Shown: piece after piece, positions 52,087-60,429 of the stretch
How positions within the stretch are numbered: the stretch's first letter is position 1
Layout of the letters: every line of letters begins with the position of its first letter
Source: D2472 sp964275585
GTDB lineage: Bacteria > Pseudomonadota > Gammaproteobacteria > Magnimaribacterales > D2472
Length of the DNA stretch: 64,000 nt
Direction: 5' to 3'
Assembly (NCBI GenBank): GCA_964275585.1
Contig: CAXYCJ010000016.1
Location: forward strand, 1-64,000
Program-made: the position numbers and the translations under genes
The notes under the pieces: model-generated
The model's input: the letters and a program-made list of their open reading frames with translations, nothing else
Told to the model about the DNA's origin: nothing
Database searches by the model: none

Positions 52087-54168
52087 TTATAAGGGAATAA
52101 TATTTAACTCACTCGACTCTGGTATATACCAAATAGGAGAGGACCATGCACGTTCTTGAATTGTTTTATGCAGATCAGGCCTTGGAGTGACTCCAGCTTT
52201 TACTGCATCCCAAGTAGACCATCGACACGTTGGATTTTCCAAAACTCGAACATAGTAAAAAGCTTTAATGGTTGGATCAAAATCAGGATCTGTCCATATA
52301 GTTTTTAATTCTCCAGCTCCAACGTCATTTGAAATAGAGCAATCATTAATATTTACTCGAGCACCATTATCAGGGCAGCGATTAGTTGCAGGATCTATTG
52401 ATAGACCATCCGAGCATGCAACATCATAAACTTCCTCTTTTGGAGTTCCAGATGCATTTTCAACCCAGCCTTTAATAATTTGTACTCTTTGCAGAGGAGC
52501 TCCTAGTTTGTCGCGTTGAGCCCAAACTAAAAATTGAGGGGCTTGGTCATTGTTACCAAATAAATCAGCGCCCATGGTGACGCCTTTTGCATAGGCATTT
52601 TGAACCATATCTTCAGAATCTAAGTTAATTGATTCCATGTCAAAGCCAGCAAAGAACCTTACTGCCATTCTAGTGCCAGTAGTTGCAAATGTTTCTTTTC
52701 TTTTGAAAGCTTGAAAAATAGAATCCCGAGTATTCTCTTCTGCCCAAGCTACTGCCAAGCCTGATGCACTCCATTGATCAAATCCAACATCTGCATAAGT
52801 ATTCCCATCAATTTCTAGAATACTTATGGGTTGAGCATAAACATCAGCATATTCATTAAGTTGGTCAATTCGATCTTGTGGGAGAGGCACGCTTCCTCTA
52901 CTAAAATCAGTTCCATCCAACACTCCAGCCTTCGACCAATAATCATCCTCATCAAAACCTCCAGCACCAGTATGGGTATCGCTTGATCCAATTACACCAA
53001 ATTTATAAGGGTTGCCTTGGCCTTTCCATTCCAATGTTAGTCCTCTTAAAAATGCATCTCTTACATAACCTCCTTGAGGCATGCTGTAAGTAGGAGGCCT
53101 ACTTCCAACTCTTTTATCCATGATTTCAAAATCTGCCCATTCATCGTCCGGTGAGAGTAAGGGGTGGGTATCAGAAGTTCCTTTAATTTGAGTGATTTCG
53201 ACAACAGGTTCATTTCTCATACGCTTTTCAGAATATTCTGCGCTGATTGGGTTGCCTCTAAATGTTTCTACTTCAAACATTTGACCATTAGAGCCGTTGC
53301 TGTTGTGAGGCATGGCCAAAGAATCAACACCTTTGTCTCTTAAGCCATCCATCCATGTCCAAAGGTCTTCTGGATTTATAGAATCAATTCTGGTCCAAGG
53401 TCTAATAGGAGCATTTGAGGAATTAAAAATAACATTTCTATGTAAGTTACCGCCCTCAACATCTGTTGAAGTTGTAAATTCATAGCCGATAAATGTGGTG
53501 AATTTCCCTGGATCATTAAACTCTTCAGCCGCATTTGCAACGTCTGCCCAAGCGGATTTATGCACATCATAATCAAATGATTTGAGGGCTAATTGAATAT
53601 TATTAGTGAACCAGGCACTAATATACTTTGGATGCCACCATGGATAAGGTTTAATAATAGCTTGGGTTAAGACAGAGCTAAAAAGATCGGCTCTTGCACC
53701 CAGTGATTCAACCGTAACATTTTCGGGTCTATTAAGATTATGCATTGGTTTAGTCCATTCATTCTTGGACATCTCTGAGGATGTATCAGCATAATTTTCT
53801 ATCATTCCCATGTAAAAACCGTGATCAGTAACTGCATAAAAGTCCAATGGCTCTTTTAATTTCATGTCAAATCCCAGAGGATGCTTAATGGCCTCACCTG
53901 TAGCATATTTGTAAGCATCGTATGGAGTAGCAGTAACTCCAAAAATATATGCATCAAAAGAATATTTTGTATGAACGTGTAAGTCACCATAAAGAGGAAT
54001 TCTATCTGGGTTAGACGGCACGCTCATATCACTTGCAGGTTGGTCTAACGAAAAGTCTATAATTTCTAGCGCTGAATCACTTTGAAAGTTTGTGTAAAAG
54101 CCAGATGTATAAATTACAAAGATTGTTGAAACAACCATTAGACCAATAAAAGATTTGCTCATTTTCAT
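52087..54168 (-). CDS. DUF3604 PHP-like metalloprotein, copy 1
   Basis: This 693-residue exported protein has an N-terminal membrane helix or uncleaved signal (residues 5-25). The PHP-like metal site begins YGDLHVHTKYSFDAY (His64 and His66). AVTDHGFYMG, LAMPHNSNG and IGSSDTHTGAGGF follow. A cysteine-containing region ends with RWSTWDAV and TIQERAWSSPIWY. The family is little characterised; PHP enzymes hydrolyse phosphoesters with up to three metals. It is first in an operon with PpiC-like (gap 16) and HupE-like genes and has a paralogue at 56494. Upstream GGGGAA is a clear ribosome site. Confidence 0.88.
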   Translation of the reverse strand: MKMSKSFIGLMVVSTIFVIYTSGFYTNFQSDSALEIIDFSLDQPASDMSVPSNPDRIPLYGDLHVHTKYSFDAYIFGVTATPYDAYKYATGEAIKHPLGFDMKLKEPLDFYAVTDHGFYMGMIENYADTSSEMSKNEWTKPMHNLNRPENVTVESLGARADLFSSVLTQAIIKPYPWWHPKYISAWFTNNIQLALKSFDYDVHKSAWADVANAAEEFNDPGKFTTFIGYEFTTSTDVEGGNLHRNVIFNSSNAPIRPWTRIDSINPEDLWTWMDGLRDKGVDSLAMPHNSNGSNGQMFEVETFRGNPISAEYSEKRMRNEPVVEITQIKGTSDTHPLLSPDDEWADFEIMDKRVGSRPPTYSMPQGGYVRDAFLRGLTLEWKGQGNPYKFGVIGSSDTHTGAGGFDEDDYWSKAGVLDGTDFSRGSVPLPQDRIDQLNEYADVYAQPISILEIDGNTYADVGFDQWSASGLAVAWAEENTRDSIFQAFKRKETFATTGTRMAVRFFAGFDMESINLDSEDMVQNAYAKGVTMGADLFGNNDQAPQFLVWAQRDKLGAPLQRVQIIKGWVENASGTPKEEVYDVACSDGLSIDPATNRCPDNGARVNINDCSISNDVGAGELKTIWTDPDFDPTIKAFYYVRVLENPTCRWSTWDAVKAGVTPRPDLHKTIQERAWSSPIWYIPESSELNIIPL

Positions 54169-54228
54169 TTAATTCCCCTATTTTTTAATTTTTTATCTTA
54201 ACCTATTTTTTATTAGGATAGCGATAAA

Positions 54229-54256
54229 TTGACACAATATATGACAATACTATATA
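54229..54256 (+). promoter_or_regulatory. Promoter for the GST-HCCA-DUF3604 genes
   Basis: TTGACA (54229-54234) and TATATA (54251-54256) are 16 bases apart, 30 bases before the GST ATG. The repeated TGACACAATATA and TGACAATA could be regulator half-sites. The AT-rich gap of 118 bases also holds the divergent DUF3604 start region. Confidence 0.45.
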
Positions 54257-54286
54257 AAGATATGAATACTTAATAAAAGGAGCAGC

Positions 54287-55129
54287 ATGAGTGATTCACC
54301 AACATATACCCCTCCAAAAGTTTGGAAGTGGGAAAATCAAAGTGGCGGCAAGTTTACTAATATTAATAGACCTATTTCAGGCTCTACACATGATGAAGAA
54401 TTGCCTATAGGCAAACATCCTCTCCAGCTTTATTCTTTGGGCACTCCAAATGGAATTAAAATTACAGTATTGCTAGAAGAGCTTTTAGCTCTAGGTCATG
54501 AGGGAGCAGAATACGACGCATTTCTAATTAATATTGGTGAGGGAGCGCAGTTTAGTAGCGGCTTTGTTGAGGTTAATCCTAATTCTAAAATTCCTGCATT
54601 ATTAGATCTGAGCACAAAACCTTCCACTCGTGTTTTTGAATCAGGCGCCATCATGATGTATTTAGCTGAAAAGTTTGGAGAGTTCTTACCAACTGATTCC
54701 TCAAATAAAGCTGAGTGTATGTCATGGTTTTTTTGGGGCATGGCCAGTTCTCCATATTTAGGTGGAGGCTTTGGGCATTTCTATGCTTATGCTCCGGAAA
54801 AATTCGAATACCCCATTAATAGATTTGCCATGGAGGTAAAACGTCAGTTAGATGTGCTTGATAAAAATTTATCTTCAAGACAATATTTATGTGGAGATAC
54901 CTTTAATATCTCTGACATAGCAGTACATGCATGGTATGGAACTTTGATGCTTCGCAATATTTATGACTCTGCAGTTTTCTTAGATGTTGCCTCATATAAA
55001 AATCTAGATCGCTGGGCGAAAGAGATTGCAGATCGTCCTGCATACAAAAGAGGTTCTAGGGTGGGCAGAATGCCAACTGCTGAAGATAATGCAATTCTTG
55101 AGCGCCATGATCCAAGCGACTTTGATTAA
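54287..55129 (+). CDS. Glutathione S-transferase, Nu-class YghU-like
   Basis: This 280-residue GST is of the YghU type, with the characteristic N-terminal extension (about 45 residues: TPPKVWKWENQSGGKFTNINRP). LYSLGTPNGIKITVLLEEL is the TPNG motif, and VNPNSKIPALLDL and FESGAIMMYLAEKFG follow. FGHFYAYAPEKFEYP is also typical of the class. Such enzymes bind two glutathiones and reduce peroxides or disulfides. AAAGGAG lies before the ATG. The HCCA-like gene follows by 15 bases. Confidence 0.92.
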   Translation: MSDSPTYTPPKVWKWENQSGGKFTNINRPISGSTHDEELPIGKHPLQLYSLGTPNGIKITVLLEELLALGHEGAEYDAFLINIGEGAQFSSGFVEVNPNSKIPALLDLSTKPSTRVFESGAIMMYLAEKFGEFLPTDSSNKAECMSWFFWGMASSPYLGGGFGHFYAYAPEKFEYPINRFAMEVKRQLDVLDKNLSSRQYLCGDTFNISDIAVHAWYGTLMLRNIYDSAVFLDVASYKNLDRWAKEIADRPAYKRGSRVGRMPTAEDNAILERHDPSDFD

Positions 55130-55144
55130 TTGTAGGCGATAGAT

Positions 55145-56491
55145 ATGTTAAAAGCCTTTAGAAATTTTATGTCTCGGCGAACTATGGGCGCAAAAGTTAG
55201 AAATCAAGTTATGAATACTTTTTCTGATTATAAAATTTTTCAAAATATTAGAAATAAAACAGAGGCTGCTAGAAAGGAAGAAGAACGACCGCATGAAGTA
55301 TTGTATTTCCACAAGGTAGATGATCCGTATTCATATCTCACCATTCAATGCATTGAAAAATTAGAATCTTCCTTTGATGTTGTGCTCAAACCGATATTGG
55401 TTGGAGAGGAAAATCTTGAAGCTGTTCATGAACCTTCTCTTTACACCATCTATTGTTTAAATGATGTAAAACGAATTGCGCCTTTTTACAACATTGATTT
55501 TACCGCCAATGAATATCCTGCAAGAGAAATGGTAGAAAAAGCCCACTCAATCTTAACTTCAGTAACTGAAAAAGAGTTTAGTGAGATAGCAGCTAAAGTT
55601 AGCTCTGCTTTATGGGAGGGAGATGCTGATGTTCTAGATGCATTATCCTCTTCTTATTTTGCAACTAAGAGCGAGGTCAAAGAAAAGTTAATTCAGGGTA
55701 ACGAAATGAGAGACGCAAAAGGTTACTATTTTGGATCTGCATTTTATTATGAAAAAGAGTTGTACTGGGGCGTGGATCGTTTGCCACATTTAGAGGAAAG
55801 GCTTGCTAGCTTGGGAGCAAAGAACCCTCAAGCAAGTGAAAGCATCTGCCCATTACAATTAAAAGCTCCTAAGCAATTAGCATCAGACAAAAAATTAAAT
55901 TTATATTACTACCCATCTTTGAACAGCCCATATACTTTTGTAAGCACTAAAAGAGTGCGTCAAATTCGTGAAGATTACCCAGTAAACCTTATAACAAAAC
56001 CTGTGCTGCCCATGCTCATGCGCATGATGACCATTCCAACTTTTAAAGCTAAATACATTATTTCAGATGCTGCAAGAGAGGGCAGAAAGTATGATCACGA
56101 AATGAGATCTATTTATTCACCGATTGGCCAGCCAGCCAGAAAATCCTATTCATTATTCCCAGTGATTGATGAAGCAGGGAAGGGTTTTGAGTATATCGAA
56201 TCATTATTAAAAGCATCTTTTCAAGATGGCATCAATATTGGCGATGAGGTTTTTTTAGAAAATTTGGTTACCGATCTTGAACTTGATTGGTCGATCATCA
56301 AAAAAGATTTAAATACCAAATATTGGAAAAAAGTCTTAAATGATAATGTAGAGGATATGTATACTGGAAATTGTTGGGGAGTTCCTAGTTTTAAAATTAC
56401 TGATGAAGATGGAGATAATCCTTTTTACGTTTGGGGACAGGATAGAATGTGGCTTTTAAAAGAAGAAATATTTAAACGTTTAGGTAGTTAG
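55145..56491 (+). CDS. Tandem HCCA-isomerase/DsbA-like protein
   Basis: This 448-residue protein has two thioredoxin-fold domains of the 2-hydroxychromene-2-carboxylate isomerase or DsbA-like type. Domain 1 (about 50-240) starts VLYFHKVDDPYSYLTIQCIE. Domain 2 (about 250-446) starts LNLYYYPSLNSPYTFVSTK and ends GNCWGVPSFKI followed by VWGQDRMWLL, the family signature. Domain 1 has Asp before PYSYL where the catalytic Ser normally stands, while domain 2 keeps SPY. So only domain 2 may be active. It is 2 bases before the DUF3604 lipoprotein gene and likely uses glutathione. Confidence 0.82.
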   Translation: MLKAFRNFMSRRTMGAKVRNQVMNTFSDYKIFQNIRNKTEAARKEEERPHEVLYFHKVDDPYSYLTIQCIEKLESSFDVVLKPILVGEENLEAVHEPSLYTIYCLNDVKRIAPFYNIDFTANEYPAREMVEKAHSILTSVTEKEFSEIAAKVSSALWEGDADVLDALSSSYFATKSEVKEKLIQGNEMRDAKGYYFGSAFYYEKELYWGVDRLPHLEERLASLGAKNPQASESICPLQLKAPKQLASDKKLNLYYYPSLNSPYTFVSTKRVRQIREDYPVNLITKPVLPMLMRMMTIPTFKAKYIISDAAREGRKYDHEMRSIYSPIGQPARKSYSLFPVIDEAGKGFEYIESLLKASFQDGINIGDEVFLENLVTDLELDWSIIKKDLNTKYWKKVLNDNVEDMYTGNCWGVPSFKITDEDGDNPFYVWGQDRMWLLKEEIFKRLGS

Positions 56492-56493
56492 TT

Positions 56494-58470
56494 ATGAACA
56501 TTAAAAATAATTTGTTAGTAGTGTGTGCGTTAGTTATTGCATCATGCTCAGATGCAAATAAATCAACAAATTTAGAAGTATCTTTGCATGATCAGCCATT
56601 ACTGGAAGTCCAAATTCAACCTAGATCATTGCCTAACCCAGATAAAAATGCATATTTTGGTGATTTGCATGTTCATACAGAAAATTCATTTGATGCTTAT
56701 ACTTTTGGCACAATCAGCACACCTGCTGATGCATATAAGTATGCTCAAGGTTATCCAATACAACATCCAAGCGGGTACCTAATTCAACTAAGCAAACCTT
56801 TAGATTTTTATGCGGTAACTGATCATGGCATATTTATGGGATTGATGAAGGAGGCAGCTGATACAACTTCCGAGTTTTCAAAGTATGAATTTACCAAGCC
56901 TCTTCATAATCTAAATAAGTCAGCAGGAACAGGATTTTTCTCTCTTATCAAAAGAAATGGTCTTTTTAGACCTTTTGGTGAAAAAGTTAGAGGTGGGCTT
57001 GCAGATGAAAGTATTGATTTATCTTTGATATTGGAAGTTGGTAGAACGGTCTGGCAGAAAACTATTAAGGCAACTGATGATGCATATGTGCCAGGCACTT
57101 TTACTACTTTTGCAGCATATGAATACACTCCCAGCTTAGATCTTTACAATAATTATTTGCATCGAAACGTCATATTTAAAGACACTAAAAACCTGCCTTC
57201 TCAACTTTTCACAAGAAGTGATAGCCAAGATCCAGAAGAATTATGGAATTGGATGAATCGATTAAGGTCAAATGGAGTCGAGAGTTTAGCTATTCCTCAT
57301 AATACTAATATTTCTGGTGGAGCTTCATTTTCCCTCAATGATTATAACGGTGGGCCGATTGATGAAGAGTATGCTAAAAATCGCTCTCTTAATGAGCCAT
57401 TAGTTGAAATTACACAGGTAAAAGGTACATCAGAAACCCACCCATTACTTTCTAAAAATGACGAATGGGCAGCTTTTGAGGTCAAAACTGGAGTGGAGGA
57501 AGAAAAACTTGTTAGCAATTTGAAGGGAGGTTATGTCAGAGATGCATATCTTAGAGGACTGACTCTTGCTGAAAAAGGTCTAACCAATCCATATAAATTT
57601 GGCTTAATAGGATCAAGTGACTCTCATGTTGGTGGACCTTCAGATAGTGAGGAACTGTTTTTTTCAAAAATTGGTCTTTTAGATGGCACAGCTGAGTTAA
57701 GAGGCTCTATTCCATTCAACAGATTTTATGGAACTTTCTTAAAAGTTTTGAGACCAAATTTGCTAAAGGAAGTAGACGGAAAAAATTATTTTTCTGCTAG
57801 CGATCGACTTGTTCAATTTGCTGCATCTGGTCTTGCTGGAGTTTGGGCAGAAGAAAATACCCGCGAAGCTATTTATGATGCCCTTAAACGTAAGGAAACA
57901 TTTGCAACCAGTGGCCCTAGAATGAAGGTGAGATTTTTTGCAGGCTATGATTTGGAGAATTCAAAATTAGATGATCTTTCTCTGATCCAAGATGCATATA
58001 GAAGCAGCATCCCGATGGGAGGAACGCTTAATATTTCGGCAAACAAAAATCCAACGTTTTTAGTTTGGGCAATTGCCGATCCTGTTGGTGCTCCATTACA
58101 AAGAACCCAAATTATCAAAGGATGGTTAGAAGACGGAGAGCATAAAGAAAAGGTTTTTGATATCGCATGTTCTGATGGATTGAGCGTTGATCCAGAAACT
58201 TATCGCTGTCCTGATAATAAAGCTTGGGTTGATCTAAGGAATTGCTCGATTAGCGCAGATTCAGGAGCGAGAGAAATGAAAGTTTTTTGGCAAGATCCTG
58301 AGTTTAAAAATAATCAAGATGCATTTTATTATTCTAGAGTTCTTGAGAATCCAGTTTGCAGATGGTCTACATGGGATTCAGTGCGAAGCGGTCACAAACC
58401 CAGGTCAGACATACCTGCTACAATCCAAGAAAGAGCTTGGTCTTCACCGATCTGGCTAAATAAATTTTAG
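56494..58470 (+). CDS. DUF3604 PHP-like lipoprotein, copy 2
   Basis: This 658-residue protein is a paralogue of copy 1 on the other strand. A lipoprotein signal ends in IASC (Cys18), so it would be lipid-anchored. The metal site starts YFGDLHVHTENSFDAY (His59 and His61), with AVTDHGIFMG, LAIPHNTNIS and IGSSDSHVGG later. The C-terminus again reads RWSTWDSV and TIQERAWSSPIW. It has no PpiC or HupE neighbour of its own but may share those of copy 1. It lies 2 bases after the HCCA-like gene. Activity is unknown. Confidence 0.88.
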   Translation: MNIKNNLLVVCALVIASCSDANKSTNLEVSLHDQPLLEVQIQPRSLPNPDKNAYFGDLHVHTENSFDAYTFGTISTPADAYKYAQGYPIQHPSGYLIQLSKPLDFYAVTDHGIFMGLMKEAADTTSEFSKYEFTKPLHNLNKSAGTGFFSLIKRNGLFRPFGEKVRGGLADESIDLSLILEVGRTVWQKTIKATDDAYVPGTFTTFAAYEYTPSLDLYNNYLHRNVIFKDTKNLPSQLFTRSDSQDPEELWNWMNRLRSNGVESLAIPHNTNISGGASFSLNDYNGGPIDEEYAKNRSLNEPLVEITQVKGTSETHPLLSKNDEWAAFEVKTGVEEEKLVSNLKGGYVRDAYLRGLTLAEKGLTNPYKFGLIGSSDSHVGGPSDSEELFFSKIGLLDGTAELRGSIPFNRFYGTFLKVLRPNLLKEVDGKNYFSASDRLVQFAASGLAGVWAEENTREAIYDALKRKETFATSGPRMKVRFFAGYDLENSKLDDLSLIQDAYRSSIPMGGTLNISANKNPTFLVWAIADPVGAPLQRTQIIKGWLEDGEHKEKVFDIACSDGLSVDPETYRCPDNKAWVDLRNCSISADSGAREMKVFWQDPEFKNNQDAFYYSRVLENPVCRWSTWDSVRSGHKPRSDIPATIQERAWSSPIWLNKF

Positions 58471-58493
58471 TAGATACCTAAGGAATACATACT

Positions 58494-59288
58494 ATGCCCA
58501 ATAAAACCGCGTTAGTTACTGGCGCCTCTGATGGAATAGGTGCTGAATTTATAGATATTCTTGCAAGTCGCAAGTACGATCTTATCCTTGTTGCTCGTCG
58601 AGAGGACAAACTAAACCAGTTAGCAGCCAAGCTGAGTAGCCAATTTGGAGTTCAGTGCACTGTCATCGCGGCCGATCTATCAGAGCCCAATGCAGCGCAG
58701 GACATATTTCATCGCATCGATGAAAAGGGTCTGCAAGTAGACTTTTTACTTAATAATGCTGGGCTTTTACATAACGGATTCTTTACCGAGCTTGGTATAG
58801 CAGAGCAGGAAAGAATGATTACAGTAAATGTCCTCGCCCTAACTACTTTGACTCACCTTTATGCAGCTAATATGGCATCAAGAGATGGCGGACATATACT
58901 TAATGTAGCCTCACTAGCTGGATGGATGGCTATCCCAAATCAGAATGTATATGCTGCATCAAAAGCCTATGTATTGGCCTTCACTCAGGCGCTGTCTAAT
59001 GAAATGGTTGCTGCTGGAAGCGGCGTTCAAGTTACTGCACTGTGTCCTGGTTATACGGCTACAAAAATGATGGATAATCCAGATCAAGGCGCTAAGCTTG
59101 GCATTCCATCAAGTATGATGATGTCAGCTAGAGATGTTGCTGATATCGGTATAAAGGGTTGTCTTGCTGGGAAGGACCTCGTAGTTCCTGGTTTTGCTAA
59201 CAAGCTAACTGCAATGATTACGCATCTTTTTTCAAAGACAATGTTGACGAAGTTTGTGGGCTATATTTACCGAAAAAATATGAGCTGA
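58494..59288 (+). CDS. Short-chain dehydrogenase/reductase of the higher-GC island
   Basis: This 264-residue SDR has NAD(P) motif LVTGASDGIGAEFIDIL. VARREDKLNQLAAKL favours NADPH by its Arg pair. LLNNAGLLHNG, NVASLAGWMA (catalytic Ser) and YAASKAYVL (Tyr and Lys) follow. It is near the DltE/YqjQ type of SDR acting on acyl or lipid substrates. GC and arginine codons change at this gene: CGN codons replace the AGA favoured upstream. It leads a co-directional set with an epimerase, an AGPS-like flavoprotein, GlpD and a kinase. Confidence 0.86.
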   Translation: MPNKTALVTGASDGIGAEFIDILASRKYDLILVARREDKLNQLAAKLSSQFGVQCTVIAADLSEPNAAQDIFHRIDEKGLQVDFLLNNAGLLHNGFFTELGIAEQERMITVNVLALTTLTHLYAANMASRDGGHILNVASLAGWMAIPNQNVYAASKAYVLAFTQALSNEMVAAGSGVQVTALCPGYTATKMMDNPDQGAKLGIPSSMMMSARDVADIGIKGCLAGKDLVVPGFANKLTAMITHLFSKTMLTKFVGYIYRKNMS

Positions 59289-59317
59289 AATTTAAAAATT
59301 GATAGTAAGGGTTTCTT

Positions 59318-60298
59318 ATGAGCGAACAAATTATTAAAAAGGTACTTATCACCGGTGCTAATGGTTTTATTGGCGGCACGTTGATGCGTTACTACCAAAA
59401 CCAGGGTCAAGATGTTGTGGGTGTTGACCTTGTCGGAAATGGCGCTGATATTGTTGAGGGCGACATAGCACAACCTGACTCGATCAGCCATTTATTGCAG
59501 GAATGTGATGTGATTGTTCACACGGCAGCGCTGGTATCAAATGCAATGCAAGATAGCGATATGTGGAGAGTGAATGTCTTAGCTACTCGAAATTTAATTG
59601 ATGCAGCGAAAGAGTATAAGGTAAGACGCTTTGTCCAAATCTCTTCAATCGTTGCGTATGGGAATTCAGCAGAGGGTGAAATACACGAAAACCAACCCGT
59701 TCATGCCGACGGAGGTAGCTATGTGCTGACAAAACTCGCTTCAGAGCATGTTGTGTTGAGCGCCCAGACGAATGACGATATTGAGGTAGTAATTCTTCGT
59801 CCTGGAGATGCTTATGGTCCAGGCAGTCGCCCTTGGATTATTGCTCCGCTGGAGGCAATTGCCAAAAATCAGTTTATGCTTCCAGCAAAAGGGGAAGGCT
59901 TCTTTAGACCCATTTACATTGATGACTTAGTTCGTGGCATTGCTATGGCAACAAGTCATCCAGATGCTGCGGGTGAGATTTTTAACTTATCCTGTGAGGG
60001 GTATATGTCTACCAAAGACTACTTTGCACCTCATTACCAATGGCTTGGGAAAAAAAAGCCTATGCTGGTATCAACCAAACTAGCTCTTAGGGTCTCTGCT
60101 ATAGCATCAAAAGTAGCTGACCTTATGGGCAACCTCAATGAAGCTTCACCATCCACTGTAATGCAGCTTGCAACCAAGAGTTGGTTCTCGATTCAAAAAG
60201 CTGAACGCGTTCTTGGATGGAGGCCCGAAGTTTCATTTGAAGATGGCATGAAAGCAACACACGAATGGGCTAAGGAACAGGGCTTGCTCCACAAATAA
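59318..60298 (+). CDS. NAD-dependent epimerase/dehydratase family protein
   Basis: This 326-residue extended SDR has VLITGANGFIGGTLMRYYQNQG at the N-terminus. VHTAALVSNAM, the catalytic serine in VQISSIVAYG and the tyrosine and lysine in SYVLTKLASEH follow, with VILRPGDAYGPGSRPW and a C-terminal substrate domain. Members include 3-beta-hydroxysteroid dehydrogenase-like and sugar epimerases, so the substrate cannot be told. The gap to the next gene is 131 bases and holds a candidate promoter. Confidence 0.86.
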   Translation: MSEQIIKKVLITGANGFIGGTLMRYYQNQGQDVVGVDLVGNGADIVEGDIAQPDSISHLLQECDVIVHTAALVSNAMQDSDMWRVNVLATRNLIDAAKEYKVRRFVQISSIVAYGNSAEGEIHENQPVHADGGSYVLTKLASEHVVLSAQTNDDIEVVILRPGDAYGPGSRPWIIAPLEAIAKNQFMLPAKGEGFFRPIYIDDLVRGIAMATSHPDAAGEIFNLSCEGYMSTKDYFAPHYQWLGKKKPMLVSTKLALRVSAIASKVADLMGNLNEASPSTVMQLATKSWFSIQKAERVLGWRPEVSFEDGMKATHEWAKEQGLLHK

Positions 60299-60333
60299 TT
60301 CGCTATATATTCTTCATAAATGCTGATTTAACT

Positions 60334-60364
60334 TTGATTTTTTCATCATGAAAAAGGCTATACT
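60334..60364 (+). promoter_or_regulatory. Candidate promoter before the AGPS-like gene
   Basis: TTGATT (60334-60339) and TATACT (60359-60364) are 19 bases apart, a long spacer. Between them TTTTTCAT and ATGAAAAA form an 8-bp near palindrome with a one-base centre, possibly an operator. The leader to ATG 60430 would be about 60 bases. Confidence 0.3.
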
Positions 60365-60429
60365 TGTTCGAAATGGGCAGCAGCATTGCGCTATTGAGTT
60401 AAATACACAGTTATGAACAGGTGAAATTA

